Assembly: GCF_000264295.1 (NCBI RefSeq)
Contig: NZ_AJXT01000004.1
Location: 651,927-715,926, forward strand
From: Rhodanobacter spathiphylli B39
Lineage (GTDB): Bacteria > Pseudomonadota > Gammaproteobacteria > Xanthomonadales > Rhodanobacteraceae
Reading direction: 5' to 3'
DNA length: 64,000 nt
Below are positions 10,382 to 19,672 of this stretch, piece after piece. Position numbers and translations under genes: made by a program. Each line of letters opens with the position of its first letter. Within the stretch, counting starts at the first letter, position 1. The notes beneath the pieces are model-generated. The model saw nothing but the letters and a program-made list of their open reading frames with translations, ran no database searches and was not told the origin of the DNA.

Positions 10382-10407
10382 AACCGGGCGGACTCGGTGC
10401 CCAGGTG

Positions 10408-10911
10408 TCAGTCGCGCGATTTGGCCACCACGCTGCCGTCGTCCGGATCGACCAGCAGGTCGACATCGTGGCCGTGCGAGGTTTCCGCGTCGGCACTCCA
10501 CAGGCCGTGCTCGTACTCCACGTCGTGGATCTTCTGGTAGCCGGCGGCAGACAGCTTGGCGCTGACTTCGTCCTTGTCCAGCTTGGAGGGCGCGTCATCG
10601 ACATAGACCTTGCCGTTGACCGGCCCCACGGCCAGTTTCACCCACTGCTTGTTGCCGCCGCGGGCCTTGCCGTGCCACACGCCGTCCTTGAATTTCAGGC
10701 CCTTCACTTCCTTGTAGCCGGCGTCGGCGATCGCGGTCTTGATCGCGTCCTCGCTCAACGCCCCGCTGGGCGGTTGCGTGGTCCAGGTGGAAACCGTGGT
10801 GGTGGTCTGCGTGGTCGTGGTTGCCGACTGGCTGGTGGCCGGCATGTTCTGCGCGAGGGCCGCACCGCAAACCGACAGGCCAATCAACACGGGAAGCAGG
10901 CGCTTGATCAT
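10408..10911 (-). CDS. Secreted PepSY-like protein with two repeats
   Basis: 167-residue protein with a clear signal peptide (LLPVLIGLSVCGAALA, cleavage after AQA-type site near residue 21), a Thr/Gln-rich low-complexity stretch, then two tandem PepSY_2-like units of about 55 residues (starting near EDAIKTAIADAGY and KDEVSAKLSAAGY), each ending with a GKVYVDD or GSVVAKS-type strand. PepSY domains are small periplasmic or secreted modules often found near sensors or as protease inhibitors; no precise role can be assigned. It is a monocistronic unit with its own terminator downstream. The 255-bp upstream gap contains its promoter region and the catalase terminator. Confidence 0.75.
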   Translation of the reverse strand: MIKRLLPVLIGLSVCGAALAQNMPATSQSATTTTQTTTTVSTWTTQPPSGALSEDAIKTAIADAGYKEVKGLKFKDGVWHGKARGGNKQWVKLAVGPVNGKVYVDDAPSKLDKDEVSAKLSAAGYQKIHDVEYEHGLWSADAETSHGHDVDLLVDPDDGSVVAKSRD

Positions 10912-11117
10912 GGTGAACTCCTTGGGGCTGGTGAGTACGAGCAGTGTCGTCGGCGCACTGGGCGAAGGTTCGCGACGTGCATGTCGGGCGCCGATTCGCC
11001 GGCCGACTCGACGCGCACGATGGAAGCACCGTGGTCAGGACGGCGGCGTGAAAAGCGACGTGATTTCCGGGTGAACGCGGGTCGCGGTTCACTTGGAGGT
11101 CATCCCTCGTGCAGCAC

Positions 11118-11158
11118 GGCCCGATGCGCCATGACCGACGGTCATGGCGCATCGGGCC
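11118..11158 (-). terminator. 19-bp perfect inverted repeat after the catalase gene
   Basis: Arms 11118-11136 and 11140-11158 are perfect complements with a GAC loop, beginning only 9 nt beyond the catalase stop codon. There is no T-run after it on the minus strand, so it is either a strong hairpin that protects the mRNA 3' end or a Rho-assisted terminator rather than a textbook intrinsic one. Confidence 0.6.
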
Positions 11159-11166
11159 TCCTCGGC

Positions 11167-12663
11167 TCAGCCTTCGCCCATGCCCTCGGCCGGTTCCGCA
11201 GCGCTGCCGGCGCGCACCTTGGCCTCGATTTGCTGGCCGACCTTCGCGTCAACGTTTTTCCAGTACGCAAAGGCGCGCTCCAGTACCGGGCTGCGCACGC
11301 CGCCGAGCAGGCTGCCGGCGACCTGGTCGACGAATTGTGCGCGCTGGGCGTCGTTCCACACCTCGCGCACCAGGGTGCCGGCCTGGCCGAAGTCGTCGTC
11401 CTCGGCGTGCAGGGTATACGCGCTGCGCACCATCTCGCCGTCGGCTTCCCAGCCGTTCTCGACCGGGCCGGTGTCGTCCGACCACGGGCGACCGCCGCTG
11501 TTGGGTGCATGCACCGGCGCGTTGCCGCTGTGGTGGTAGGCCATCTGGCCATCGAACATGTACGTGTTCACCGGCACCTTGGGCTGGTTCACCGGCAGCT
11601 GGTGGAAGTTGGTGCCGATGCGGTTGCGCTGCGCGTCGGCGTAGGCGAAGGCGCGGCCCAGCAGCATCTTGTCCGGCGACAGGCCGATGCCCGGCACCGT
11701 ATTGCCCGGCGAGAACGCCGCCTGCTCGATCTGCGCGAAGAAGTTTTCCGGGTTACGGTTCAAGGTCATCGTGCCGACCCTGATCAGCGGGTAATCCCTG
11801 TGCGACCAGACCTTGGTCAGGTCGAACGGATTGAAGCGGTAATTCTTCGCCTCCGCATACGGCATCACCTGCACCGACAGATCCCACACCGGGAATTCGC
11901 CGCGCCTGATCGCGTTGAACAGGTCGGCGCGGTGGAAGTCGGCGTTCTCGCCGGCCATCGCGGCCGCCTCGGCGTTGTTGAAGAAGGCCATGCCCTGGCG
12001 GGTGTGGAAGTGGTACTTCACCCAGAACTTCTCGCCCTTGGCATTGATCCACATGTAGGTGTGCGAGCCGTAGCCGTTCATGTGCCGCCAGGTGCGCGGC
12101 AAGCCGCGTTCGCCCATCACGTAGGTGACCTGATGGGCGGTTTCCGGATTGGACGTCCAGAAGTCCCATTGCATGTGGTTGTCGCGCAGGCCCGAGTCGG
12201 GCAGGCGTTTCTGGCTGCGGATGAAGTGCGGGAACTTCATCGGGTCGCGCAGGAAGAACACTGGCGTGTTGTTGCCGACCAGGTCGTAGTTGCCTTCGTC
12301 GGTGTAGAACTTCAGCGAGAAGCCGCGCACGTCGCGCCAGGTATCCGGGCTGCCCGATTCGCCGGCGACGGTGGAGAAGCGCGCCAGCATGTCGGTCTTC
12401 GCGCCCTTCCGGAACAGTGCCGCTTTCGTATAGGCCGATATGTCTTCGGAGATTTCCAGCACGCCGAACGCGCCGGCGCCCTTGGCGTGCGGCTGGCGCT
12501 CGGGCACCTTCTCGCGGTTGAAGTGCGCCATCTGTTCGAGGAAGTGCACGTCGTGCAGCAGCAGCGGGCCGTTCGGGCCGATGCTCAGCGAGTTGCGGTC
12601 GCTGACGGCTGGGGCACCGGAGCCGGTGGTGGAGGTGCCGGGCTTGTTCGGGTCATGGGACAT
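11167..12663 (-). CDS. Haem catalase (small-subunit type)
   Basis: 498-residue monofunctional catalase that converts hydrogen peroxide to water and oxygen in the cytoplasm. Family marks include the distal His in [12 protein letters not shown], the [14 protein letters not shown] block, the distal Asn in VGNNTPVFF, the [10 protein letters not shown] strand, and the proximal haem Tyr in [14 protein letters not shown]. Its length fits clade 3 enzymes. The frame is open 25 codons further, but ATG 12663 is preceded by AGGAGG about 9 nt upstream and begins MSHDPNKPG, so that start is chosen. It stands alone, divergent from the alcohol dehydrogenase across 245 bp. No clear OxyR site was recognised in the upstream sequence. 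A gene symbol (katA/katE) is not assigned because clades are hard to tell by eye. Confidence 0.93.
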   Translation of the reverse strand: MSHDPNKPGTSTTGSGAPAVSDRNSLSIGPNGPLLLHDVHFLEQMAHFNREKVPERQPHAKGAGAFGVLEISEDISAYTKAALFRKGAKTDMLARFSTVAGESGSPDTWRDVRGFSLKFYTDEGNYDLVGNNTPVFFLRDPMKFPHFIRSQKRLPDSGLRDNHMQWDFWTSNPETAHQVTYVMGERGLPRTWRHMNGYGSHTYMWINAKGEKFWVKYHFHTRQGMAFFNNAEAAAMAGENADFHRADLFNAIRRGEFPVWDLSVQVMPYAEAKNYRFNPFDLTKVWSHRDYPLIRVGTMTLNRNPENFFAQIEQAAFSPGNTVPGIGLSPDKMLLGRAFAYADAQRNRIGTNFHQLPVNQPKVPVNTYMFDGQMAYHHSGNAPVHAPNSGGRPWSDDTGPVENGWEADGEMVRSAYTLHAEDDDFGQAGTLVREVWNDAQRAQFVDQVAGSLLGGVRSPVLERAFAYWKNVDAKVGQQIEAKVRAGSAAEPAEGMGEG

Positions 12664-12832
12664 GGGGATTGCCTCCTTGGTTGATGGCCAGCCGGGGTAA
12701 CCTGATCGAGTCTGCCCCCATGCACCCAAACAAGCCATTCGGTTTTTCCGATCGGGACGATAGGCGGTGTCATCCCGGTCCGCGACCCGGCACCGGCTTT
12801 CACGGCCGCTGGCCGGAAGGATGGAGAAGATG

Positions 12833-12865
12833 GGCGATCAGGAATATCGTGTAGGGCTGATCGCC
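12833..12865 (+). promoter_or_regulatory. Inverted repeat upstream of the alcohol dehydrogenase gene
   Basis: Arms GGCGATCAG (12833-12841) and CTGATCGCC (12857-12865) are perfect complements, 15 nt apart, 43 bp before the alcohol dehydrogenase start. It could be an operator or a leader hairpin; no regulator gene is adjacent. Confidence 0.35.
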
Positions 12866-12908
12866 TGATCCTGCTGACTCCACTGATACCCCAACCCAAG
12901 GAAATGCC

Positions 12909-13961
12909 ATGACCACCAAAGCCTACGGCGCCCACGCCGCCGACAAGCCGCTGCAGTCCCTGGACATCGAGCGCCGTGCGCCCGGCCCGCAGGACGTGCA
13001 GATCGAGATCGCCTATTGCGGCGTCTGCCACTCCGACCTGCACACCGTACGTTCGGAGTGGGGCGGCACGCTGTATCCCTGCGTGCCCGGCCACGAGATC
13101 GTCGGCCACGTCAGCGCCGTGGGCCATGAAGTCACCGGCTTCAAGGTCGGCGACACCGTGGGCGTGGGCTGCCTGGTCGGCAGTTGCCAGCATTGCGCGG
13201 CCTGCGACGAGGGGCTGGAGCAGTATTGCGAGAACGGTTTCGTCGGCACCTACAACGGCCCCACGCCGGACGCGCCGGGACACACCCTGGGCGGCTATTC
13301 GCAGCGCATCGTGGTGGACAGGAAGTTCGTGCTGAAGATCCGCCATCCGGAAGAGCAGCTGGCGGCGGTCGCGCCGCTGCTGTGCGCAGGCATCACCACC
13401 TATTCGCCGCTGCGCCACTGGAAGGTCGGCCCCGGCAGCAAGGTCGGCGTGGTCGGCATCGGCGGGCTGGGTCACATGGGCGTGAAGCTTGCCCACGCGA
13501 TGGGTGCGCATGTGGTGGCCTTCACCACCTCGGACGGCAAGCGCCAGGCGGCTTTGGACCTGGGCGCGAACGAGGTGGTGGTGTCGCGCAACGCCGACGA
13601 GATGAAGGCGCACGCCAACAGCTTCGACTTCATCCTCAACACCGTGGCCGCCAGCCATTCGCTGGATGCCTTCACCAGCCTGCTCAAGCGCGACGGCACC
13701 ATGGTGCTGGTCGGCGTGCCGGAGCATCCGCATCCGTCGCCGAATATCGCGAACCTGATCTTCAAGCGCCGCGCGATCGCCGGTTCGCTGATCGGCGGCA
13801 TCGCCGAAACCCAGGAGATGCTGGATTTCTGCGCCGACAAGGGCATCGTCTCCGACATCGAGATGATCCGCGCCCAGCAGATCGACGAGGCCTACGACCG
13901 CATGGTCAAGGGCGACGTGAAGTACCGCTTCGTGATCGACAACAGTTCCCTCGCGGGCTGA
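12909..13961 (+). CDS. Zinc-dependent NAD(P) alcohol dehydrogenase, YahK/CAD-like
   Basis: 350-residue medium-chain dehydrogenase that would reduce aldehydes to alcohols. Catalytic zinc ligands are visible as Cys in CGVCHSDLH, the GHEIVGHV motif and a later Cys in LLCAGITTYSPL; the structural zinc loop is CQHCAACDEGLEQYC. The Rossmann motif is GIGGLGHMG. The CGVCHSD and SPLRHWKVGPG features fit the YahK/cinnamyl-alcohol dehydrogenase branch, usually NADPH-dependent. AAGGAA about 7 nt before the ATG supports the start. It is monocistronic, ended by the palindromic repeat at 13975-13999 which it shares with the convergent DUF3228 gene. Confidence 0.93.
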   Translation: MTTKAYGAHAADKPLQSLDIERRAPGPQDVQIEIAYCGVCHSDLHTVRSEWGGTLYPCVPGHEIVGHVSAVGHEVTGFKVGDTVGVGCLVGSCQHCAACDEGLEQYCENGFVGTYNGPTPDAPGHTLGGYSQRIVVDRKFVLKIRHPEEQLAAVAPLLCAGITTYSPLRHWKVGPGSKVGVVGIGGLGHMGVKLAHAMGAHVVAFTTSDGKRQAALDLGANEVVVSRNADEMKAHANSFDFILNTVAASHSLDAFTSLLKRDGTMVLVGVPEHPHPSPNIANLIFKRRAIAGSLIGGIAETQEMLDFCADKGIVSDIEMIRAQQIDEAYDRMVKGDVKYRFVIDNSSLAG

Positions 13962-13974
13962 TCTCGCTTCCGCT

Positions 13975-13999
13975 CCCTCCCCTGCAACGCAGGGGAGGG
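13975..13999. repeat. GC-rich palindromic repeat (REP-like), likely bidirectional terminator
   Basis: CCCTCCCCTGC and GCAGGGGAGGG form an 11-bp perfect stem with a 3-nt loop, followed by CTGGGGTGGGGT. Related copies occur at 19538-19561 and 61873-61926. This copy lies between two convergent genes. Confidence 0.75.
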
Positions 14000-14021
14000 C
14001 TGGGGTGGGGTCGCTCCCGGC

Positions 14022-14579
14022 TCACCCGCGCCAGTTCGCATGCCGCTCCCAGAACGCCACCGCTCGCCGATACGCCGCGCGATCCAGCGGCACGCCCGAA
14101 CCGCCTTCCTCCACGCCCAGCGCATTGCGCAGCATGGTGATCGGCACCATCGGAATCTCTTCCGGCTCAGCGGTGTAGAGGCAGCCCACCACGCCCCAGT
14201 CCGCGTCGATCGGCGCGCCTTCCTTCGCCAGCTGCTCGCGGGTGTAAAGGATCGGCAACAGATAGTTCGCGACCGGCGGATCGATGCCTTCGAACCAGCG
14301 CACCAGTACCGGCAGTTCGTCGGTGCTGCGCGCCTCGTAGGCGGAACGAAGCAGGTGGCGATTGGCCTCGGTGATCGGCGTGGCGGTGCAGCGCGTGGAC
14401 GTCCAGTTGCGGTGCACGTGCAGCTTGCAGAACGGGGCGTAGCCGTCGAGTACGTGCAGCGGTGTTTCGCTGTTGAGGCGCCGCTCGAACGCCTCGGCGC
14501 TGCAGTCCTGGATCGCGCTGGGTCGCTGGTCGCGGGGGAACAGGCGGGTGCGCGCGAATCGGGTCAGGACGATGGACAT
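14022..14579 (-). CDS. DUF3228 family protein
   Basis: 185-residue soluble protein that I recognise as the DUF3228 family by its length and by the conserved stretches WTSTRCTATPITEANRHLL, RWFEGIDPPVANYLLPILY and PMVPITMLRNALGVEEGGSG. No catalytic motif is identifiable and the family has no assigned function. It begins with MSIVLTRFARTRLFP, followed directly upstream by the SDR gene on the same strand (22-bp gap), so the two may be co-transcribed. It converges on the alcohol dehydrogenase gene across a palindromic repeat. Confidence 0.75.
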   Translation of the reverse strand: MSIVLTRFARTRLFPRDQRPSAIQDCSAEAFERRLNSETPLHVLDGYAPFCKLHVHRNWTSTRCTATPITEANRHLLRSAYEARSTDELPVLVRWFEGIDPPVANYLLPILYTREQLAKEGAPIDADWGVVGCLYTAEPEEIPMVPITMLRNALGVEEGGSGVPLDRAAYRRAVAFWERHANWRG

Positions 14580-14600
14580 GGCGTGTTCCGGCCCGTCCGT

Positions 14601-15284
14601 TCAGACGCGTCCGGTCACCGGGATCAGCGCGCCGGTGATCGCGGAGGACTGTTCCGACAGCAGGAACACGATCACGTCGGCGAGTTGCTCCGGCCTGACC
14701 CAGCGGGAGAAGTCGGCCTTGGGCATGTCGGCGCGATTGGGTGGCGTGTCGATGATGCTGGGCAACAGCGCGTTGACGGTGATGTCGCGTTCCTTCAGCT
14801 CCTCGGCCAGCGCTTCGGTGAAACGCATCACACCGGACTTGGAGGCGGTGTAGGCGCCGACGCCGGCACCGGCCTTCACAGCGGACGCGGCGCCGATGTT
14901 GATGATGCGGCCACCCGCCTGCAGGTGTTCCAGCGCAGCCTGGCTTGCCGCCACGGCGCTGCGCAGATTGACCCGATACAGCAGGTCCCAGGTATCCACG
15001 CTGCCGTCGGCGACGTTTTCGTAGCGGAAAGTGCCCGCGATATTGACCAGCGCGTCGAGGCCGCCCATGGCATCGGCAGCCGCCGCCAGCGCCTGCTTCG
15101 CCGCCTGCGGATCAGCCAGGTCGACACCGCCGAGACAGGTAGCCTGGGCAAGGCCGCCAGCCGGCGGATCGGCCCGATCGATGGCCGCCACCCTGGCGCC
15201 GGCGTCGAGCGCCGCGCGCACCGCCGCCAGGCCGAGTGTGCCGAAACCGCCGGTGATTGCGATGCGTCGCTGCTTCAGTTGCAT
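14601..15284 (-). CDS. SDR family NAD(P)-dependent oxidoreductase
   Basis: 227-residue short-chain dehydrogenase. The N-terminal Rossmann motif reads TGGFGTLGLA, followed by NIAG (cofactor stability strand) and the active site Tyr-Lys in YTASKSG with an upstream Ser in NIGAASAVK. Substrate cannot be predicted. The frame is open further upstream, but ATG 15284 directly precedes the Rossmann strand and has GGAGAG about 5 nt before it. It lies upstream of DUF3228 on the same strand; the ABC exporter ends 95 bp further upstream. Confidence 0.9.
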   Translation of the reverse strand: MQLKQRRIAITGGFGTLGLAAVRAALDAGARVAAIDRADPPAGGLAQATCLGGVDLADPQAAKQALAAAADAMGGLDALVNIAGTFRYENVADGSVDTWDLLYRVNLRSAVAASQAALEHLQAGGRIINIGAASAVKAGAGVGAYTASKSGVMRFTEALAEELKERDITVNALLPSIIDTPPNRADMPKADFSRWVRPEQLADVIVFLLSEQSSAITGALIPVTGRV

Positions 15285-15378
15285 GGTGCTCTCCAGGGAT
15301 GTCCACCGAACAGGATAGCCGCCCCGCCGGTTGCCTGAAAGCGGCGCCGACCCGCCCAAGCGATGCCGATGCCCTGTG

Positions 15379-17151
15379 TCAGGCCACGAACTGCAACCGC
15401 GCCAGCTCGGCGTACAAGCCGCCTTCGGCCAACAGGCTTTCATGCGTGCCCTGCGCCACGATGCGGCCACCGTCGAGCACCACGATGCGGTCGGCGCGCT
15501 GCACGGTGGCCAGTCGATGCGCGATCACCAGGGTGGTGCGGCCTTTCTCCAGGCGTTCCAGCGCCTGCTGGATCGCCGCTTCGGATTGCGCGTCGAGCGC
15601 CGAGGTGGCCTCGTCGAGCAGCAGCAGCGGCGCGTCGCGCAGGATCGCGCGGGCGATCGCGATGCGCTGGCGCTGGCCGCCGGACAGGCGCACGCCGCGT
15701 TCGCCCATCTCGGCCTGGTAGCCGTCGTGCAGGGCGCTGATGAAATCGTGCGCCTCGGCGGCGCGGGCCGCCTCGTGCACTTCCGCGTCGCTGGCGCCGT
15801 CGCGGCCGAAGCGGATGTTGTCGGCGGCGCTGCCGCTGAAGATCACGGTTTCCTGGGGCACCAGCGCGATCGCGCCGCGCAGGTCGTCCAGCGTCACCGC
15901 GCGCAGGTCGACGCCGTCGAGGCTGATGCGGCCGGACTGCGGATCGTAGAAGCGCAGCAGCAGCGAGAACACCGTGCTCTTGCCGGCGCCGGACGGGCCG
16001 ACCAGGGCGACGGTTTCGCCGGGGCGCACGTCCAGGGTGAAGTCGTGCAGCGCGGCGGTGTCGGGGCGGGTCGGGTAGTGGAAGCTGACCTGCTCGAAAC
16101 GCAGCGCGCCGCTGACCGGCCGGGGCAGGGCCAGCGGTTGCGCGGGCGCCACGATTTCGGGACGCTCGTCGAGCAGTTCGCCCAGCCGTTCCATCGCGCC
16201 GGCCGCACGCAGCACGTCGCCCCACACCTCGGACAGGCCGGCGACCGAGCCCGCGGCGAATACCGCGTACAGCACGAACTGGCCCAGCACGCCGGCATCC
16301 AGCGTGCCGGCCAGCACGTGGCGCGCGCCGGCCCACAACACCAGGGTGATCGCGCCGAACACCAGCACGATCACCGCCATGGTCAGCAGCGCACGCATGC
16401 CGATGCGCCGGCGCGCCGTGGCCAGCGCGCGCAGGATCGCGTTGCTGTAGCGGGTGCTTTCGATGTTCTCGCGGGCGTAGGCCTTCACCGCGGTGGAGGC
16501 GTTCAGCGTTTCGTTGGCGATCGCCGCGGCGTCGGCGAGGCGATCCTGGCTGGCGCGCGACAGTTTCTGCACGCGCCGGCCGAACACCAGGATCGGCAGC
16601 ATCACCGCGGGGATCACCAGCGCGGTGAGGCCGGCCAGCGACGGTGCGGTCCACACCATCATGGCGCTGGCGCCGACCAGCATCACCACGCTGCGCAGCG
16701 CCACCGACACGCCCGAGCCGATCAGCGCCTGCACCACCTCGGTGTCGGCGCTGAGCCGCGACAGCAGCTCGCCGACGCGGCTGCGCTCGAAGAAACCCAC
16801 GTCGAGCCGGATCACCTGCGCATACAGCGTCTGCCGCAGCGAGGCCAGCGCGCGTTCGCTGAGCAGGGTGATGCAGAAATAGCGGGCGGCGGTGGCGAAG
16901 GCGAGCACCAGCGCCACGCCGAACAGCGCGATGAAGGTCTCGTTGATGACCGCGTTGCTGGAGTGGCCGAAACCCTGGTCGATGATGTGGCGGAACGCCA
17001 GCGGCAGCACCAGCGACGCGCCCGAGGAAAGGCCGAGGAACAGCAGCCAGCCCAGCGCCAGCACCCGATGGGGTTTCAGGAACGGCCACAGTCCGCGCAG
17101 GGCACCGATGCGACGGGAAGGGCGGGGTGTATCGGTGGTGGCGTCGCTCAT
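15379..17151 (-). CDS. ABC exporter half-transporter (MsbA/LmrA-like)
   Basis: 590-residue protein combining six membrane helices (about residues 25-320) with a nucleotide-binding domain. Walker A is GPSGAGKST, the Q-loop lies in LVPQETVIF, the signature is LSGGQRQR, Walker B is LLLLDEATSALD, and the H-loop is in VIAHRL. The sequence fits the MsbA/LmrA type acting as homodimer to export lipids or drugs; the cargo is unknown. There is no lpxK or other lipid A gene beside it, so it is probably not the essential MsbA. It is monocistronic or heads the SDR/DUF3228 group. Confidence 0.9.
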   Translation of the reverse strand: MSDATTDTPRPSRRIGALRGLWPFLKPHRVLALGWLLFLGLSSGASLVLPLAFRHIIDQGFGHSSNAVINETFIALFGVALVLAFATAARYFCITLLSERALASLRQTLYAQVIRLDVGFFERSRVGELLSRLSADTEVVQALIGSGVSVALRSVVMLVGASAMMVWTAPSLAGLTALVIPAVMLPILVFGRRVQKLSRASQDRLADAAAIANETLNASTAVKAYARENIESTRYSNAILRALATARRRIGMRALLTMAVIVLVFGAITLVLWAGARHVLAGTLDAGVLGQFVLYAVFAAGSVAGLSEVWGDVLRAAGAMERLGELLDERPEIVAPAQPLALPRPVSGALRFEQVSFHYPTRPDTAALHDFTLDVRPGETVALVGPSGAGKSTVFSLLLRFYDPQSGRISLDGVDLRAVTLDDLRGAIALVPQETVIFSGSAADNIRFGRDGASDAEVHEAARAAEAHDFISALHDGYQAEMGERGVRLSGGQRQRIAIARAILRDAPLLLLDEATSALDAQSEAAIQQALERLEKGRTTLVIAHRLATVQRADRIVVLDGGRIVAQGTHESLLAEGGLYAELARLQFVA

Positions 17152-17267
17152 GGGTACTCGCAGATGGGGGCGGGAATGACGCGGGCAATGCCATTCAAAG
17201 TGGGGCGTGGCACGGTCGATTCAATCGTCGTGCTGGCGATTGCCCGGACGGTTGCCGGCTGCGACGG

Positions 17268-17864
17268 TCAATCCAGGCGTTTCGCGCTGCTGCGGCCGCG
17301 GCTGATGTCGCTGATGCGCAGGCAGGCCTCGGCGATGTGGCTGTCCGGCAGGCGCAATTCCAGTTCGACGCCGTCGGCACCGAACGACTCGTGTTCGACC
17401 TCGGCCTGCAGCTCCTTCAGGCGCGCCTTGAGCAGGGCCAGTTCGGCGAAGTCGCAATGCAGGGCCAGGCGCACCATCGCCACGATCGGGGTGCGCTCGG
17501 CGCGGCGCAGGCATTCGGCGGCGGTGCCGCCATAGGCCCGCACCAGCCCGCCGGCGCCGAGCTTGATGCCGCCGTACCAGCGCGTCACCACCACGACCAC
17601 GCCGTCCATCTGCTGGCCCTCGATCGCCTGCAGGATCGGCCGGCCGGCGGTGCCACCGGGTTCGCCGTCGTCGTTGAAGCGATAGTCCTGGCCGATGCGG
17701 TAAGCCCAGCAGTTGTGCGTGGCGGCGGGGTCGGCGATGTCGCGCAGGAAGTCCAGCGCCTGCCCGGGCGTCGTCACCGGGGCGGCGTTGGCGAGGAAAC
17801 GGCTTTTGCGGATTTCTTCCTGATGAGCGCAGCGCTGGACCAGGGTCGACAGCGGCTCGCTCAT
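17268..17864 (-). CDS. IMPACT/YigZ family protein
   Basis: 198-residue member of the YigZ/IMPACT family: N-terminal domain with KSRFLA, WAYRIG, DDGEPGGTAGRPIL and VTRWYGGIKLGAGGLVRAY, the hallmark of the family, plus a small C-terminal domain. Function in bacteria is unclear; relatives in eukaryotes modulate Gcn2, and bacterial ones have been proposed to bind nucleic acid. The frame stays open upstream, but ATG 17864 (MSEPLSTLV) overlaps the stop of the preceding gene by 4 bp and is chosen. It is the last gene of the sigma factor unit. Confidence 0.88.
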   Translation of the reverse strand: MSEPLSTLVQRCAHQEEIRKSRFLANAAPVTTPGQALDFLRDIADPAATHNCWAYRIGQDYRFNDDGEPGGTAGRPILQAIEGQQMDGVVVVVTRWYGGIKLGAGGLVRAYGGTAAECLRRAERTPIVAMVRLALHCDFAELALLKARLKELQAEVEHESFGADGVELELRLPDSHIAEACLRISDISRGRSSAKRLD

Positions 17865-18820
17865 GGTTCCTGCAGTTGCGCCTGCAGCTCGGCTGGCAAG
17901 GGCCACTGCGGATGCGCCTGGCGGAATGCGCGCAGCCGCTGCAGCGCCTCGTCATGCTGACCTTGCGCGAACAGTTGGCGGATCTTGTCCAGCTCCTGCG
18001 CCGGCGTATCGCCGGGCCGGGCGGCGGTGGCCTGTTCGCCGGCTGCGGCGCTGGAGGCAGCCGGTTGGTCGGCCTGGTCGAGCATGCCGCTGGCCGTCGC
18101 ATTGGCGGACACTTCCTGCGGCGGTGCGGGCGGTGCGGGCGGCGCCGGGGGCGGGGGCGGTGCGTACTGCACCTGCGGCGCGGGTGCGGCCACTTCGGCG
18201 AGCGGTGGGGGCGCCGCCATCGGTTTGGCCGCGGCCGCGCGTCGAGCCGACTGGACCGCGCTGTCCTGTTTCATCTTCTTCGCCGCGGCTGCCTGCAGCG
18301 CGGCGCGCTGATCGGCGAGCCGGGGTGTCGGCTGGGCGGCGGGCGCCGTGGTGCCCGCCAGCGGCGTTGCGGCTTCGCGACCGGCCATGTCGGAGGTGGC
18401 GGGCGTGGTGGCCTCCGGCGCGGCGACCGGTGCCGACGGTGGCGGGCTGGATTCGCGCAGCTGCCAGGCCAGGCCGGCCACCAGCACCAGGCTGGCGGCG
18501 CTGCCCAGGGTGATCAGCCACGGTGGTGCGCGCCGCCGCCGCGGGGCGCCGTCGATCGAAGGAATCGCCTTTGCCGTGACCGCCGAAACCGGCTTCGGAT
18601 GAACCCAGTCGCCGGGCTCGCGGGGACCCTTGCGCCGCTCGGTAACGGTGGGGTCGCCGGCTGGGGCGAGGGCCGCGGCGGCCGCACGCAACACCGCCGC
18701 ATCCAGCGCGGGCGAAGGCTCGCTGCGCGGCAGCTCACGATACAGCGCGGCCAGCTCGGCTTCGCCGGGCAACGGCTCGTCGGCTGAGGGCGGATCGTTC
18801 GGGGGCAGGGGCGTGGTCAT
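17861..18820 (-). CDS. Anti-sigma-like single-pass membrane protein
   Basis: 319-residue protein: a cytosolic N-terminal 100 residues (Pro/Ala/Glu-rich with ELAALYRELP and LDAAVLRAA), one membrane segment around residues 103-122 (PPWLITLGSAASLVLVAGLA), and a long low-complexity Pro/Ala periplasmic tail ending in a helical DELDKIRQLFAQGQHDEALQRL-like repeat region. There is no zinc-binding HxxxCxxC motif. It overlaps the ECF sigma gene upstream and the YigZ gene downstream by 4 bp each, the usual placement of an anti-sigma factor, so that role is inferred from position and topology rather than from a recognised domain. Confidence 0.7.
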   Translation of the reverse strand: MTTPLPPNDPPSADEPLPGEAELAALYRELPRSEPSPALDAAVLRAAAAALAPAGDPTVTERRKGPREPGDWVHPKPVSAVTAKAIPSIDGAPRRRRAPPWLITLGSAASLVLVAGLAWQLRESSPPPSAPVAAPEATTPATSDMAGREAATPLAGTTAPAAQPTPRLADQRAALQAAAAKKMKQDSAVQSARRAAAAKPMAAPPPLAEVAAPAPQVQYAPPPPPAPPAPPAPPQEVSANATASGMLDQADQPAASSAAAGEQATAARPGDTPAQELDKIRQLFAQGQHDEALQRLRAFRQAHPQWPLPAELQAQLQEP

Positions 18821-19371
18821 TCGGACAGCACTTCGCGTAGTCGATTCATGGCATAGCGCAGGCGCGACTTCACCGTTTCGCGCCCGGCACCGGTGACCAC
18901 GGCAATTTCCTCCAGGCTCAGCTCCTGCTCCAGCCGCAGCAGCACGGCGGTGCGCTGTTCGTCCGGCAACTGCTCGATCGCCAGCTGCAGGTTGCGTCGG
19001 CGTTCGAAGGCGGACAGCGCGTGCTCGGGCTGCTCGCGTTCGGGCGTGGCCAGGCTGGCCAGTGCCAGCTCGGCTTCGTCGCCATCGGCCATCGGGCGCT
19101 GGCGGCGGGTGCCGTCGATCATCAGGTTGTGGGCGATCTGCAGCAGCCAGGTGCTGAACTTCGCCTGTGGCTGGTAGCGTTCGCGGGCGCCGATCACCCG
19201 GCTCCAGGTTTCCTGGAACAGCTCGTCGGTGCGATGCGGATCGCGCACGCTGCGCAGCAGAAAGCGGTACAGCATGCCGCGGTGGCGCGCATACAGCGCC
19301 TCGAACGCGGCAAGATCGCCACGGGCGTAGGCCAGCATCAGCAGGGCATCGGGATCGACCGCGGCATCCAT
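18817..19371 (-). CDS. ECF sigma-70 family RNA polymerase sigma factor
   Basis: 184-residue extracytoplasmic-function sigma factor. Region 2 spans about residues 15-85 (FEALYARHRGMLYRFLLRSV, DELFQETWSRV, FSTWLLQIAHNLMID) and region 4 spans about 125-180 (LPDEQRTAVLLRLEQELS, GRETVKSRLRYAMNRLREVL). ATG 19371 (MDAAVDPD) is chosen, since the upstream extension is just low-complexity translation of a repeat. Its stop overlaps the anti-sigma-like gene by 4 bp. The vWA lipoprotein gene lies 301 bp upstream on the same strand. Target promoters are unknown. Confidence 0.92.
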   Translation of the reverse strand: MDAAVDPDALLMLAYARGDLAAFEALYARHRGMLYRFLLRSVRDPHRTDELFQETWSRVIGARERYQPQAKFSTWLLQIAHNLMIDGTRRQRPMADGDEAELALASLATPEREQPEHALSAFERRRNLQLAIEQLPDEQRTAVLLRLEQELSLEEIAVVTGAGRETVKSRLRYAMNRLREVLSE

Positions 19372-19440
19372 GGAGTGCGAGGGTAAGGCAAATCGTCGGG
19401 GAGCGGGGAGGTTGTGATGTTTCCCGCGAAAAGCGTCACC

Positions 19441-19561
19441 CCCTCCCAACCTGCCCCCGCATGCAGGGGCAGGAGAAAGGGCAGATGGTGGCGCGCTCCT
19501 CCTGTCCGACAGATTTCGACGGCACGGCCAGGCTGCTCCCTCTCCTGCACGCAGGGGAGGG
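19441..19561. repeat. Two GC-rich palindromic repeats in the 301-bp gap before the sigma factor gene
   Basis: The gap 19372-19672 holds no gene. It contains CCTGCCCC/GGGGCAGG (19450-19473) and a second unit CCCTCTCCTGC/GCAGGGGAGGG (19538-19561) that differs by one base from the copy at 13975-13999. I see no convincing promoter beyond the usual AT-poor background; the sigma promoter should be near 19380-19430. Confidence 0.7.
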
Positions 19562-19672
19562 TCGGGGCGGGGTGCTCTTGCCGGTTCCAGCCCCGCTGCG
19601 CGGTGGTGGCCGGGGAAGGGCAGCGGGGAGAGCCTGCCCATGACCGCCACCGCCGCAGCGGGGCCGGAAACC

